Source: Aselliscus stoliczkanus (taxonomy: Eukaryota; Chordata; Mammalia; Chiroptera; Hipposideridae). Taken from it: a stretch of 64,000 bases of DNA. Numbering within the stretch: the stretch's first letter is position 1; each line of letters opens with the position of its first letter. The position numbers were made by a program, and so were the translations under genes. The notes beneath the pieces were generated by a model, which worked only from the letters and a program-made list of their open reading frames with translations, was not told where the DNA came from and did not search any database. Below, in pieces: positions 27,518-40,800 of the stretch. The DNA lies in NCBI GenBank assembly GCA_033961575.1, contig CM066738.1:73021478-73085477 (forward strand), read 5' to 3'.

Positions 27518-27649
27518 CTGTAAAGCAGACAGGACACTTGAAGGTGCCTCCCATCCCTTCGAAGCTGTGCTCTATCAGGTGGCACTGGAGTTTAGCAGGG
27601 GAGTCAAAGGTCTGGCTGCAGAGCTTGCATTCATGGTTCAGTCCTTCAT
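27518..27649 (-). CDS. ZNF521: Internal coding exon of a ZNF521/ZNF423-family multi-zinc-finger transcription factor
   Basis: A 132-nt exon on the minus strand. It is preceded by a pyrimidine-rich acceptor ending ttccttaacag and followed by the donor CAG/gtaagaag. It begins with the last two bases of a codon and ends with the first base of one, so both junctions are phase 1. The peptide holds a full C2H2 finger, [20 protein letters not shown] followed by H (C-x2-C-x12-H-x3-H), then the linker [15 protein letters not shown] with the first two cysteines of the next finger, whose histidines must lie in the next exon. ZNF521 and ZNF423 are nuclear, about 30-finger proteins that bind EBF factors and act in neural, blood and adipose development. 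I favour ZNF521 because NHECKLC...[11 protein letters not shown] fits it better from memory; ZNF423 is the alternative. The open frame continues about 20 residues into the acceptor-side intron and about 45 into the donor-side intron, which is chance. This is the only host exon I can support. Confidence 0.88.
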
Positions 27650-27672
27650 CTGTTAAGGAAAATACATGAACA
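27650..27672 (-). other. Splice acceptor and pyrimidine tract of the zinc-finger exon
   Basis: Read on the minus strand, the bases before the exon are a short T-rich tract (tgtattttccttaacag) ending in the invariant AG at 27651-27650. This fixes the exon start, because the family's protein sequence resumes immediately after it, in phase 1. Confidence 0.85.
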
Positions 27673-30600
27673 GAAAAGTTGACACCCATCATATCTTTCA
27701 TGGACTAGTGAATTAACTATAATTGCATACATAAACCATAAATCATTTGCATCTCCAAATGTACACGAAAAAGTATATATGGTGTCTGGTTATTTCACAT
27801 TATTTGTGAATTCTATCAAGTAAAAACATTTCTGGAATTTAAAATCCAAAGATCAACAGAAGGCAGGTTTTTATATTAGGGTAATGCATTCCATTAAGCA
27901 TTTAAAGTATAAATGGTATATCAATAATGAGGCATCCCCTTTTCTCTAGTTATCATAATTTTATGAGCCATGTATTTCCAAAGTCCTAAATTTAGGACCC
28001 ATAGAAAAATGGGCAGCTTCTTCCTCAGGTCTCTCCTCTGGTTTATCTAGAAGGTTCCAGAAGTTTCTACTTCTAACCATAAAGTTCTTAGGGGTATTCC
28101 CATTGATAAGAATTTCTTTTTCTACTTCCAAGATTTTTCTGGTGATTTTTAAATATTATTAATGCTTACAGTATCTTATAAATGCTCTTTACTCTTCTTG
28201 GTACTGCCAGTCCCCCGTATCTTCTCAGTTCATTGCTCCCTTCACTTCGTTAGACAGTTTCAGTTTTACCCCTGATCTAGATTCTGCCTGTCTTTCTCCA
28301 AAGGCAGTTTTACAAGCTCCAGGCTCACTTTTGACTTGTCCTGGATTATTCTTTGATGTCTTAGGAACAAAATGCAAAATGGTAGAAAAATATTTTGATG
28401 TAGTAACAACTGCTATAAAGTGAAGTGTTTGTGTTATATACACAGAAACAATTATTTTTATGTTGATTTTCTATTCATTAAAAATGTTTACGAAATTTAT
28501 AACTTAGGGATTATCCTAATTCATTTCAATTTTCAATCATAAGAAGTGAAAACCAGTAGCACTGGAACAAACAACATAACACCTCTTTAGTGCTTACTAT
28601 GTTTCAAATACTGTTGTTCTAAGTGCTTACAGGTATGAATTCATTTAATTCAACAACAACCCTATGAGGAATACTATTTCTATTCCCATTTTACAGATGG
28701 GAACAATGAGACCCAGAAAGTTTAAGTGACTTTGCTCTGAGTCACTTAATGGGTAGATAACGGGGCAATAATGGGTGGAGGCAGAACTTAAGCCCAGGCA
28801 GTTTGGATTCAAATCTAGGCAGACTGGCTCAGGGTCCGCGACCTTAGCAGATATGCTAAAACATACATGAGCTACTCCCAAGACCACTTATTAGTAAGAG
28901 TTAAGGGTAAGAGGCTGAAATTTAACCTGGCTTGTTATCAAATTATACTTTTAACTTCTCTTATTTGCAATGATTAAAAATGCTACTAAAGAACAGCTGT
29001 GTTGGATATTCCAGATCCAGGGAATGAAAGACAAATTCACACTGTGGGGGTAACAAGTCTACACTTCAAAGTTATTTCCTCTCATTCAAGAAAACATGCA
29101 TGCGTTAAGTCCTTCACCAGTTGATATAACTGGCAACACTAAAGCCCAATTACAAAGTGAATTATTATTAGCTAACCAGGAGTAAAATCACTCTATTTGT
29201 ATTCCTAATCTTTCTTCTCACACAAGTATGAGTCTTTAGAAGTAAAGGATTGGAATTTGTAAAAAGAGAAGCAAAGCACTAATTAAGCCACCCAGTACTG
29301 TCTACATTTCACAAGAGATAAAAACCTACTCTGTATTTGGGTGGCACAGTAAATTCCTTGATTATAATTATGTAAGGAGTTTAATTGTGCATACTGACAT
29401 GACAAGGGGTTATACAAAAAGCTTTAGGGATTATATAAGATCAAGGGTTTTTGATCTGTTCTTCTTTTTTTAATCTTAAAGTTACCAAAATTTTTTCCAA
29501 ATTTAGATATTAAGAAACCTGAGAAACACTATTTATTGTAAAGAATTGAGTCAGTAAGTCAACCACCAGAAAGACTTGCCAAATGTAAAGGTTTTCTATT
29601 TCCTCAATGTTGTATACCTTCATTTTGATAGTAAGAAAGTAAGTAAGAGCTCCAGTTTCATCTTTAAATGATGTGTTTTGCACAAGAACGAAGATGTGAC
29701 CTATGGGTGTGAGCAGGCATACACATTTGCTCCAGAATTCTTAAACTTGCAATGTTTGTGAAGTAACACATGTAACCCTGGTGGGTTTTCTTGGAGATAA
29801 TGATTGACTGTTCCACACACATAAAGTGAATTATGTAAGTCAGGATGATCTTTAATGTGATGTTATCTGTCTTGATTATGAGTGTTTTGTTTGGAAAAAA
29901 TAATGGAAGGGAAAATTAAAAAAAGAAAGATATATGTATAAGTACAATGAAAATGTCCTCATCAAATTTTATTTATTTCCTATGCAACGAACAGAGATGT
30001 TCCAGCACAAAATGTGAAATAATCAAAATTTAGTCAAGTGAGTTCATAAAAAGGTGACACAAAATCATAAAGTATTTGTGTATTATTAGTGCAGACTTGG
30101 TTTTCATGAATTCCACACTTTATCTTTGAAGGCACCATATGACAGCACTAAGGATAACTATCACATCCAGGCTTTACAGAACTCATCATAGTTAGAAATA
30201 TTCAAAACATATTGGAAATTCTACCTGCCTTTTATGTCTAAGTAACATAGTGAGGTCTTTTCCAACAAATAACTTGGTAGTTACTAGAGTAGGATAGAAG
30301 AAAATATGTGAATTGCTATACAGCAAATGATAGATAAGCAAAAGCCACACACTTCTCTCACCTTTTTTAGCTTCTGTACTCATGCTCACCCTTGCCTATT
30401 ATCACAGGGTCAAATGGATAATGAATGAGAGAGATGGGGGACGCAAAACATTTTTATAACTGGTCGACACACTTCATGTGTCGTTTTTAAAATTGAAGAT
30501 GTGGAGATAGACAGTAATGGCAAACTAATCAAACTTATTTATACTAAGAATTTCAAAAGTTTATCTTTATTCAGGGTCTCTGTTTAATTCAACTCTTAAC

Positions 30601-33600
30601 ACATTCTAGTATTTACATCATGTGGCTAAGGGCAGTGTCTTAGTTTTCAAAGAATTCCTAACATCCTAGGATCTGGCTGAGTTAAGCCTTGTTTTTTCCT
30701 TTCAAAATTGAGCTTCTCTTGCTTTTTTCTGTCTATCTGGTATGAGGTAGTAAAGAACAGTAAAGAATAACTGCGGTTTTAATTTAAAGTTGATGCTCAT
30801 GAGGTGGTGCTATCAACACCTCCAACTTCAGGCAAACTTGAGCCTTAGAGTCAGGATTTTGCCCACGAAGCCACAACTTGCATTTTGCCTTTTTTTCTTC
30901 TTTCTTCCTAAAGGTGCCAATAGCTTTCAAAATTCAATCAAAGGAACCATTTCTGCTCTCCGGAAAGGTAGCAGCTGACAGTAATTGGATAATACAGCCT
31001 GACTCATTTATTAAAAAGAGATTCTGAGTCAATTGATTTAATAACCATTACAGTATTCCATTAAGGATATAATAGGCTAGTCCAGCCCTATTTTTCACTA
31101 AGAGTTGTAGATGGAGTCTATGGATGAAACTTCTAGATTTTTCTTCCTCTTTTTGCTCATCTATATTCTCCAGATTTTCTACAATGAGCATGATTTGCCT
31201 TTGTAGGTAACTGGAAAGTAAAGAATAAAAAATGTTATCCTTTCTATACCTTATTAATAAAGACTGATTACAACACTGAAATTCTGGTAGCCAAAAAGCT
31301 AGACAGGAAATGAGTAGTATTATGGAGTACAGAAAAACTCCAGAAATGAACTTCAGACTGAAAAGTATTCTAACCAAATACAAGAGGAAGCAGAAATTAG
31401 CACAAGGAAAGGGAGACACATCAGAGTGCAAAACAGTCAACTTAATGAGAATATGGAGCTTTCAGTATAAATCCATATCTTTCCATAACAAACAGAAAAC
31501 CCCTCTCTGCTGTATACTGGTGTGTGTGTGTGGGGGGCGGGGGTAGCATGCAGGTGGCCAACACTTGGGTCCAATGTCAGGAAATGCAAGAGAGAAGCTC
31601 TCACCACTGAGAACATGCTGTGGGCCAGCAAGTTTTGGTACTGGTCAACCACTTTAAAGCATGGCCAAAGATGGTTTGGATACAACTGAGAAATATTTTC
31701 ACATGTACAGAAATTTCAGCTAAAATAATTATTCCCATTTGTTAATCTTCATGTAAGTGTGAACATAAATGTAAACAGGAATCCAGTCTACATAGAAGAG
31801 ACTGATGCTAATGGAAATATTTACTCCAATGTTAAAAAGTTTCAAATGAAATAATCTTTCATAATTACAATAAACCTCACTGACTTAGCAGGGAACATGA
31901 TAACCACTTACAAAATTGTTCCATAAGAACAAAATCTGTCTAAGGCCAGTTCAAAAGGAAATGATAATTTTAATCTCTCCAATTTATAAAACCTGGACCA
32001 ATGCAAGTATTAATCAGCCAATCTGCAATGGAAAAATAAGAGTTACCATTTGGATACTCAAGCACAACTCAAGTTTTAAGCTCCAACATGGCAGTTGTTA
32101 CCCTATCATAAGACACTGACATTTCAATATAAGCTTTAAACAAGAGAAACCCTTTAAGTAGCCTTCAGACTGTGTGTCCCATGTTTATACTCCTTTTCCT
32201 TCAATAAAAACAAAAATCTAGAGCAGCTACAAGCACATGTTCAGTGAGTGGTTGACTTACATGTCGCTGTTATCCCAGGTATCACTGGGGACCCCCTTAA
32301 ATCCTCTAATCAACACTGGAGGCATTACTGAGGACGATTTGTAACAGTTTATAAGTCGAACTCCTTCTTCCATTTACCCTGGAGACTGGCCAAAGGGTCC
32401 TCCAGCATCTTCCACTGCATAAATCTATAGGCTAAAATCCAAGGATATAAACCCCTCCTGGTGCATTATCATGTGGCAGGGGCCATGCTTAAACGCTCTG
32501 ATCTGAGTGGGAGTAAACTCTGCCCTCAGAATTCGAACAGAGGCATCAAATGCCCTGCAGATGTAATTTTTTTCAGTTTGAATGTGTGTACCACTACATA
32601 CTTATATATATTTTTTAAATCCAAGAAAACTATGCCCTAAACCAATTCCCAACCCCCAACCCTTTCCTTTGCTTCTCCTCTTCCCTGAGTTAATTTCCAA
32701 ACACACATTTATAAGCTTGGGGTCTGAGGAGTAACAAAGAAAAGCCATACATGACAAAACTCACCCCTTGGCTACATTGGCTCACCCTAGAAACCAGAAG
32801 TAGAAAAATAGGCAGACTGTACTGCAATTTGCCATGTACACAGCCATCACATCTTTCTAGGTCCATAGAGCTCAGGCCACTGTAATTTGTTGTATTATAT
32901 ACCGCACATATTTCACAACTGTAACATAAACTCACTGAGGTGCTAATTTGGCAATAGAGACTATTACTTAGGGCTCAAAGTCTGCCAGTAGATTAGTCAT
33001 TAAGCCCCTAAAGTAAGGCAGAATTTGAGAGTACTGAATATTGTGTGAGCCTTTTCCTTATACTAGTTAAAAAGTTCTGCCCTATTCTTTTGAACACTTC
33101 AACATGAAAACGAATGTTGCTTGAGGACTGATACTAGCACCTTTTTGGATTTTTCTCACTGACAACATGAGAATGTCTGTCACTATCAGTATTTCTATGC
33201 CACACAAGAGAGGGATACGAGATAGATGCATTAAGACTCACAATAAGAAAGAAAGGGCACTGGGAATATTAAGAGTAAATCAACACCGGGTACCTTGACT
33301 TTGACTATTCATACACCAAGTGGCTTACCCTTAGGTAGCTCAAGAAAAGCAAAATGATATACATTCTGTGCGTCTCGGCCGGATTCTTATTCAAGGAGAT
33401 CTATAAGGTGCAAGTCTGCATTTAACTACCTCTTTTGGGCCAATGCTCTAAAGGCTACAATGCTCTTGGACTTTATAAGCAAAGCCACTGATATTGACAC
33501 AGTTATTTCCTGTCTTGAACTTCTCATTATCAGCAAGGCTGGCGCAGGAAATGATTCAACTGGGGTAGGCTGCATTGTACCCAGCAGATTTTAAAGAGCC

Positions 33601-34760
33601 CAGGGGCTGCCTAGAGCCCCATAAACATCAGCAGCTTGGAAACTAGCAGGAGGTCCAGGTGGGTCGGAATGGGAGAGTCAGGCAGTGGGATTTCAGATGC
33701 TCTGAGATGCACGATCATCCAATTCCTTGGCTATTACTATTGGTTGTGAGTAGTAGTTATTAAAATATTCTCATGTACGAGAAAACACTGCAATGCTGTT
33801 GAAACAATAAACACTAACACAACCCACTAAAAAGGTGCTTCCTTCCACCTGTGGGGACTCACAAGTGATATTTTGGCACAGGTTTGCAATGAGGGATAAG
33901 CATGTAGAATAAAGGTACCTCCCAAACCCGGCCATTATGGCCACGCCTCCAGGCCTTCATCTTTTTCTTTTCTACTTTCCTAATCTAAAACGGGCTCCAT
34001 AGTTGAAGTCTCAGGAAAACATACAGTGCCAGCAAATAGCTTTAAAGGTAAAAATTTGGGCTTCTAAATGTTTTTACTTTTAAAAAAAATCAAATATCAG
34101 TTTTTGGTCAGGCACTAATAAAATCACTTTTTGAGCTCCCCTTACCCTACTCCCCGAGATAAAAACCATTCTTAACTAAAGAAAAAAGAAATACCCATGT
34201 TTCTTAGTAAAAATATTGTTAGTCCAGAAAAGGCAAGGGTGAGTATAAGTGTGGGAGTAAGAACTGAGACCAACTGAGTCTGAAATCCATTCTCTAGGTC
34301 TGTTTTGAAATTAGGATTGTTTTTAAAAAAATAGCCTATTGTATACAGATTTGATTTCCGTCTATGTCACTGTCCTCCAGTGAAAGGGACCTGGTTTACT
34401 TGAACAATTTTCTCCTTTATTTATGCTCATTTAAATACATGAAACTAATCCTTTCTCTTTTACGAAGTTTTTCACCACCGAATCTTTGGTGCTGCTCTGT
34501 TCCCTGCCTTGACAGAAAGCTTGTGAGCACACAAAGACAGTATTAAAAAAAAATCCCCTTCAGCTTCCCATAATAATCAGACATACAGTATGATTGGACA
34601 AAGCAGGTTTCCAATTCAGTAATGCACTTCAGCCCTTGCCTTGTCTATTAGAGAGTAGAGGGTGGCTGCCCAGACATCTTAATACCAAGAAAGTGCCAAG
34701 CACTCAGTTTGAGTTACTCATCAATTTGTGCAAAAAGGCAGGTTTCGGGAGGGCAAGGGC
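27673..34760. other. Upstream intron next to the exon, with one MIR
   Basis: Mostly unique sequence. Bases 28597-28845 are a reverse-strand MIR. A repeat-free block at 30980-31080 (acagtaattggataatacag, ttgatttaataaccatta) is AT-motif-rich. A 7-bp stem (cgacaca...tgtgtcg) lies at 30465-30483. A GT stretch and G run lie at 31521-31543. The 130-residue minus frame at 31048-31440 is hydrophobic by composition, resembles no known family and is rejected. Confidence 0.45.
28597..28845 (-). mobile_element. MIR SINE relic
   Basis: On the reverse strand the order and text match MIR: acaacaaccctatgaggaat, ttcccattttacagatggga, aagtgactttgctctgagtc and a caaatctaggcagactggct end. The divergence fits a mammal-wide ancient copy. 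Confidence 0.75.
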
Positions 34761-34765
34761 ATTTG

Positions 34766-34852
34766 TTTCGTGCATTGATGTATGCCAAGTACCCAGAACG
34801 GTATGTGGCTCATCACTGCGACTCAATGAATATTTATTGAATTTATGGGAAA
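34766..34852 (+). mobile_element. L2/MIR-type 3' end fragment
   Basis: Matches the conserved L2/MIR3 tail from memory: gccaagtacccagaacggta, then ctcaatgaatatttattgaa. Short and diverged, with no coding content. Confidence 0.55.
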
Positions 34853-34860
34853 TATATATT

Positions 34861-37800
34861 TAGCTAGTCCTATGTTTAACTTCATCAGAATAAAATGCTG
34901 AGACTAATACCAAACCAATATTTATTATTTATTAATTGAGTTTCAAAAGTTAGCTCCATTCTTTTGTGCATTAAACCCTATGTGTACGACAAATTTGGAC
35001 TAGCAAAATTTACCTTGAACTGCTTGCCTTCATTGTTTCCTGAAATGAGATTAAAATGTACTGGAAAAGAAAGCATTAACAACAAAGTAGCAGTCTTATT
35101 TGCCAGCTTTTCTCTGGCAAGAAACTTATGAGTCAAAACTTATCCCTTATTTCAAGAAGAAAAATGTTATTATGTATTTTATACCTGAAATACAAAAAAG
35201 AACCGCATAAAAGGGATAGCTGCCTTTTACTTGTCCCAAGTCATAGGGAAGTATCTACACCATACATTCATGACACATAGTTCGTGTTTTAAACAATTTG
35301 TATTAATAGTTATGTATTCTTATATTACAAAGCCCCATCCTTTTAACTAATTGGTTAAACCAGATGTATGCAATTATTTCATTCTTTGTTTAAAATTTCC
35401 CTTGTTTGATATTAAATACCTACTATTAATGCCCTCACATCTGGGACTTCTGGCACTGGTGGAAGTACAGGTATATTTACCTTCGAGTACTGTACAAAAA
35501 AAAAACACAAATTGGTAAAATTGAAAGAGGATAGATAGTTCATACAGCATAAACTAAATGTAATCTGCTTTAAAGTTAAATCTATCAGGGAAAATCTTTG
35601 AGAATTGAGATGTTGCGATAGTCAATATGAATTCCACACAGCAGTGGCTGGCCATGCCAGCCGGCACAGGACACGGCTCTCATCAGGCATGTTTTCATAT
35701 TACTGTGCTGAGTTTATAGCAAGGGTCAGGGCTTTTTCTTTCTTTTTAAAAAACCTTCTTCTTGGCATAAAGCCCCTAGTTATCTTGAAGGAGAAAGTCT
35801 CCAAACACTGAAAAGCGTTTATCCTTGCTAGAAAGCATAGCTTGCTATTGCTGAGATTTTAAAATAAAATGATGCCCACGCCCCCCCACCTCAAAAAAAA
35901 AAAATCCAAATCAAACAAAAGAAATGGAATGAGGTTCAGCAGCTTCTGTATATGGTATGGATCTCAAGAACCATGGGTTTTATGTGCCTGGGTTTAAGAC
36001 AAGAAACTAGTTGGGCATTTCCAAAGCTCATCATCTTTCTAAGAAACTTACAACACTGATTACTACCGCAAAGATGACATATTCTCTCCTAAACTGTGGT
36101 ATTAGAATCAGAGCTCACCATGAAGCACAAGTCATATCTGCAATGGGGCATGAGGGTAAAAAGGGGTCCAAATCTTTCAGATTTCTAAGGGACTTTACCC
36201 TGCTCTTTTCACTTTGTGGCAATACTATGAAAATCACTAGCAGCAATGCAAAAATCTCAATACTGCACCTTATTTGCAAATGACTCACATTTTATTGTTC
36301 TGTTGGTGTGACCTTAGAAACTTGGCCTTGAAGAATAAAAAAAAGGTAATGGCGCAATAAATGCAGTAAGATTTCTAAAAACAGTTTACTGGGAATGTGC
36401 TGTGAAACTTGAATTCTTCTAATCAAACGATGCCACCCCTTAGAGAAATTTTCTTGTGCATTATTAAAGTGATATACTGCAGTACTAGTTAGAGCTCCAT
36501 AACCTTTAAATTGCCTGATTGTAATTAAGGCCACTAGTTTTATTTAGGAAGGTTCAAGGAGGCTCAATTTAAGTTGGCTTAACTAGTGTGAATTTAATGT
36601 CATGCTGCCAGAAGGCAGAGGAGTGCTCTGGCCTGGCTGCTCTGTGGCATATGCAGCTGTGGGGTCATGAATAGTAAATTAAGCCCAGATTTAAAGAAAC
36701 TACAGATATCAGGAAGTAGCTGGGTATGTGCAAGTACACATACCCATGTTTGCATATATGCTTCATTCATTTATTCATTCATTCATTCATTCATTCATTC
36801 ATATACTGTCAGTTTCCTAATTTGGGAACCTAAATACATCTAATTATTTATAGTGTGGGTAGAAGGGGTTTATAGTTACTCTGAAGATCATAATGATCAC
36901 TTTCATTGAAAGGCAGGGCTTAAAGCTATATCTGCTCAGCATAATGTTTTAAAATGAAATGTGCACCTAACAAAGTTGTAAAGGCAGGAACCTCATTCAC
37001 ATTATAAAAGAAATTCCTCTAATAAGGAAAATTTAGAGTTAGCAATATGATGAGAAAGTAAAGGGTACTATTTGGACAGGCACCTAAATGGGGTGCTGAG
37101 AATAATACATGAACTTCATCGAAAGGGCAGCAAATCAAGGACTGAACACAACAGATAAGAGAAAATGAGGTACTCAATGCATAGACTAGAAGATGCAAAG
37201 GGTCGGAGCAGAAAGGAAATACTTAAGGATTTGACCCATGTTCAAAATTTTGCTGGATGTGTGCTCAGAAGCATTCATCTCTAGATAGAATGCTGGCAAT
37301 TTTCTGTAGCTCCAATGGCAATAATGATAAATGAATTTCTTTACAGCCAAGTGGCTCAAGCAGCCAACTATGTTACCACTATATAATTAATAACAATAAG
37401 CAATTACAGAGAACAGCAGGTTACAACTATAAGGTGTCAAGGTATATTAGCAAAGGAGAAAACCTGCAACACCGCATATAAAAGAAAAATAAATGTATAT
37501 AGAGTTTCTTCTTCCAGACTGCAGTTTGGATAAAGCTTTTATGCTTAAAGAAAAATAGAGGATGACATAAAACTACTCTAAGGTGATTAACATCCCTCCA
37601 AAAACAAATAACTCTCCCAGTGCTGAGAGAAATCTGAAAAGTGATATGGGAAACATGATTGCGAAGGCACAGGAGAGTTGGCTGACCACGATTTGGCATT
37701 ATCCTGTTACTAAGAAATATTCTAGTAAATACCTCACCAAACTGCATGTGTTGGTGCAAGTATTTCTGAAGACCCCAGAACATTGTACTTTTTCATGTAA

Positions 37801-40800
37801 AATGGAGGAGAAGCAATAAATTAGGAATGTGCAGGGGGGAAAAAAAGTAAATGTTATGTATTTGGGATAACAGACAAAGGTTAGAAGGGGCATTGGAGAC
37901 AATCTAATTAACTCTGGGGTTTTTTTAAAGGTGAAGAAATGCAAGACTAGAGATATTAACTGACATGCCCATGATGGCAAAGCGTTTTGGTCATGGCCAA
38001 TACCAGAACTCAGGATTCCTGAATCCAATACTACACTGTTTCACCAAACAGAAAATGAAAGTTTCCTCCCTCTTAAGTACAACAGTTTCGGTTGTCAACT
38101 AAGCAAAGCAAAAGTTACTGTCCTTCTAGATCTCTTATTAATGTGCAAGGAGTTAACCTATATTTCTATGCCACCTGGTCACTCCTTTGCTCCCTGATAA
38201 GACAAAGCTTGAATTCATTTCAATCCACTCGATCCCCTATTTCCTAAACAATGACTATTAAAGTCTGTCTTGTCCTTGTGAAAGCACTCCTCTCCCTTCA
38301 GGAATATGGAGCCTGAGCAGTACTTGTTGGTAATGGAAAGAGAAATTCCCCATATCTCCAGATTCTGCAGAGGAGCTAGGAACATGATTCTCAGTAAAGC
38401 ACTTTGGTCTGAGCTGTCAAACTGAAAGACACATTCATGATTATACAACTTCTGACAGAGAAGGCACCCATGGCTGAATGCTGATGTTTCTCTCACTGGC
38501 AATAACCCAGTGATTTGGTTAAACTGTCACCTGAAACCCTGTTGAGATTGGGCTTGAGCTCTCCTTTACGGAATTATAATTATTCAGAAGCAAAGTCTGA
38601 TTCCTTAATTCTATTCTGCCTATAGCTAATTCTACTTCTTCAAGTGCCCAAATCATTCCCTGATATGGTAGTAAATTGAGTGGTTGAGAAGAAACTGGGA
38701 CTGCATGCATATTCCTAAGTGTGTGGCTTACTGAAAAGGTAAATCCATACTTAGGAATGGAAAATAGGTTAGCTCAATATGTTCTTAACCTACTTTTCTC
38801 TCTTGGGCATCATTCTGGATACACCGGCACATATAGACTCTATTCTGAAGCCAAGATGTTACTGGCATACCAATGAATCATACTCACTTCTATTTCCTTC
38901 TGTCTGCTTCCTGTCAGTCAAGAGCAACATAAGTGAGAGAGTTATTATCTATTGAGATGGGGAAAAGGGAGAGAAGAAGGGGGACAGGAAGGGGGTGGGA
39001 TGGAGGGCAGGAAGGAGGGAGGGAAAGAGGAAGGAAGGATGGTCACAAGATATATATTATAACAAAGATTTCTTCCTTATTTCTACTTAGCTTGGAAGTA
39101 GAGCAAAGAAGTAGATATTCCTAGATGTTTTGTGAGGTCAAAAACCAAAGCTAAAAGACTATGAAATGGGCCTAACAAAAACCATGGATTAGTTAATAAG
39201 TGTATCTGTTAAATGAAGAACGAGACACAATAATTAAGGATAGCTCTTTCTCAGACAGCAATTCCTCATATTACCTCTGCAAAGCTATTAAATATTTCTA
39301 AGACTATAATGCCAAATTATAAAGATGCTTTGGGCACAATAAATTTTTAATCCCCTATCTTTATGACAATTTTTCTAAAATGCAAACTAGCTCATTCAAG
39401 ATCCATTTTAAAAATTTAAATATTGTATACTGTGTCAATATAAAAGAGGCTTGTAATTTCCCAACACAAAAGGAAATCTATTGAAAAAAATGTCACTAAA
39501 ATGTCTATCAATGGCTTTAAACATTTTATATATTGAAATGCTCTGCTTTTCACCTGTGTGCTATGTGATACAATCAGCACAGAATTCCAATGCTGTCTTA
39601 AAAAATCTAAGTAGAAATCTGATGCTTGCAACTATCAAGTTTATATCTTTTCTGAAAGCAAATCATTTAAGCTCACTTATCAGTTTCATTCTTGGTAAAC
39701 AAAAACAAAAGTTGGGGGTAAAAGGTGACCTATGTTGATGTCTTGACCTCTTATTCTTCCTTTGCTTCTGAAAAGTACTAGCAATGTTTGGTTTCTTCAA
39801 AACACAGATTGATTGGCATGATAGTTTTTATATTTGACAGTCTGGAGAAAAGTAAATACTTTGTATAATTTTGTAGGATAGTAACTGTGGTAAGCTAGGA
39901 GGTGAATAGTCTGATAGCAGCCAGAAATAAATGTTCTCCTTTTTCTGACTATTGGACGAAAGACAGTTTAGAATTTAAAATGAGAGTGGGTAAATACAGA
40001 TTAGCATTGTATGAATGTGCAGAAAGGAACAGAGTGCAGTACATATGGTTAGCATATTTTCAACCAATCACAATAACTGATCATGCATAGATACTTATAT
40101 TTAGAGGAAAATACTCAGTAACAAAATGTATTTTCTTTCCTAGAATCGGAAAAGAAGCTTCCTTAATTAAATATTGGCTCAGCTACTTCAAATAATTAAA
40201 AATAAAATAAAATATCAGAGAAGTACACATACTGAGACTATCCACCACAATACGCTTATGGGAAGCACAGGATTGATGAGGAAGAGCTAGATTGTCATCT
40301 TGGTCCAACTCGTCCCTTCTGACCTTTCTAATGACACCCACAAGACAGGTGGACATACCCTCAAAAGGCAAGAGCATGAAAAAGAAGAAAAATGCAATCA
40401 AATGACACACAGAGGACCTAGAATCCAGGCATCTCTCTTTTGAGATGAATATTAGAAATTCTGTATTAAAGGGATAGCAGAGAAATTCCAAATCAGAATA
40501 GTCACCGTGGCCTTAACTCACCCGATTAGGTCTACACATTACCTCATCTGCTGCAGAAGATCATTCTTTGTGTTCAGGCCAACATGACTTTTAAGAACAA
40601 GAAGTTGAATGAAGTGCCTACAGAATTCAAACTCGGGCCCCCCTCTTTATTTGAAAGCCCCCAAAGAAGGAGGCTCTTATCACTGCTAAGACTATTAAGA
40701 TGGTGCATTTTCCTTCCATTATCTCTATCTGACAATGGTTAGAAATACGACAATTCCTTATATATATATGTAGCATTTTATAATTTTCAAAACGTGTGGT

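Noticed and set aside
31048..31440. 130-residue minus-strand frame with apparent membrane segments
   Set aside because: Hydrophobicity follows from A/T-rich composition. There is no family resemblance and no flanking splice signals.
36762..36802. Short direct repeats resembling a CRISPR-like array
   Set aside because: A contiguous tetranucleotide microsatellite without spacers. The other tandem arrays in the window also lack spacer structure.
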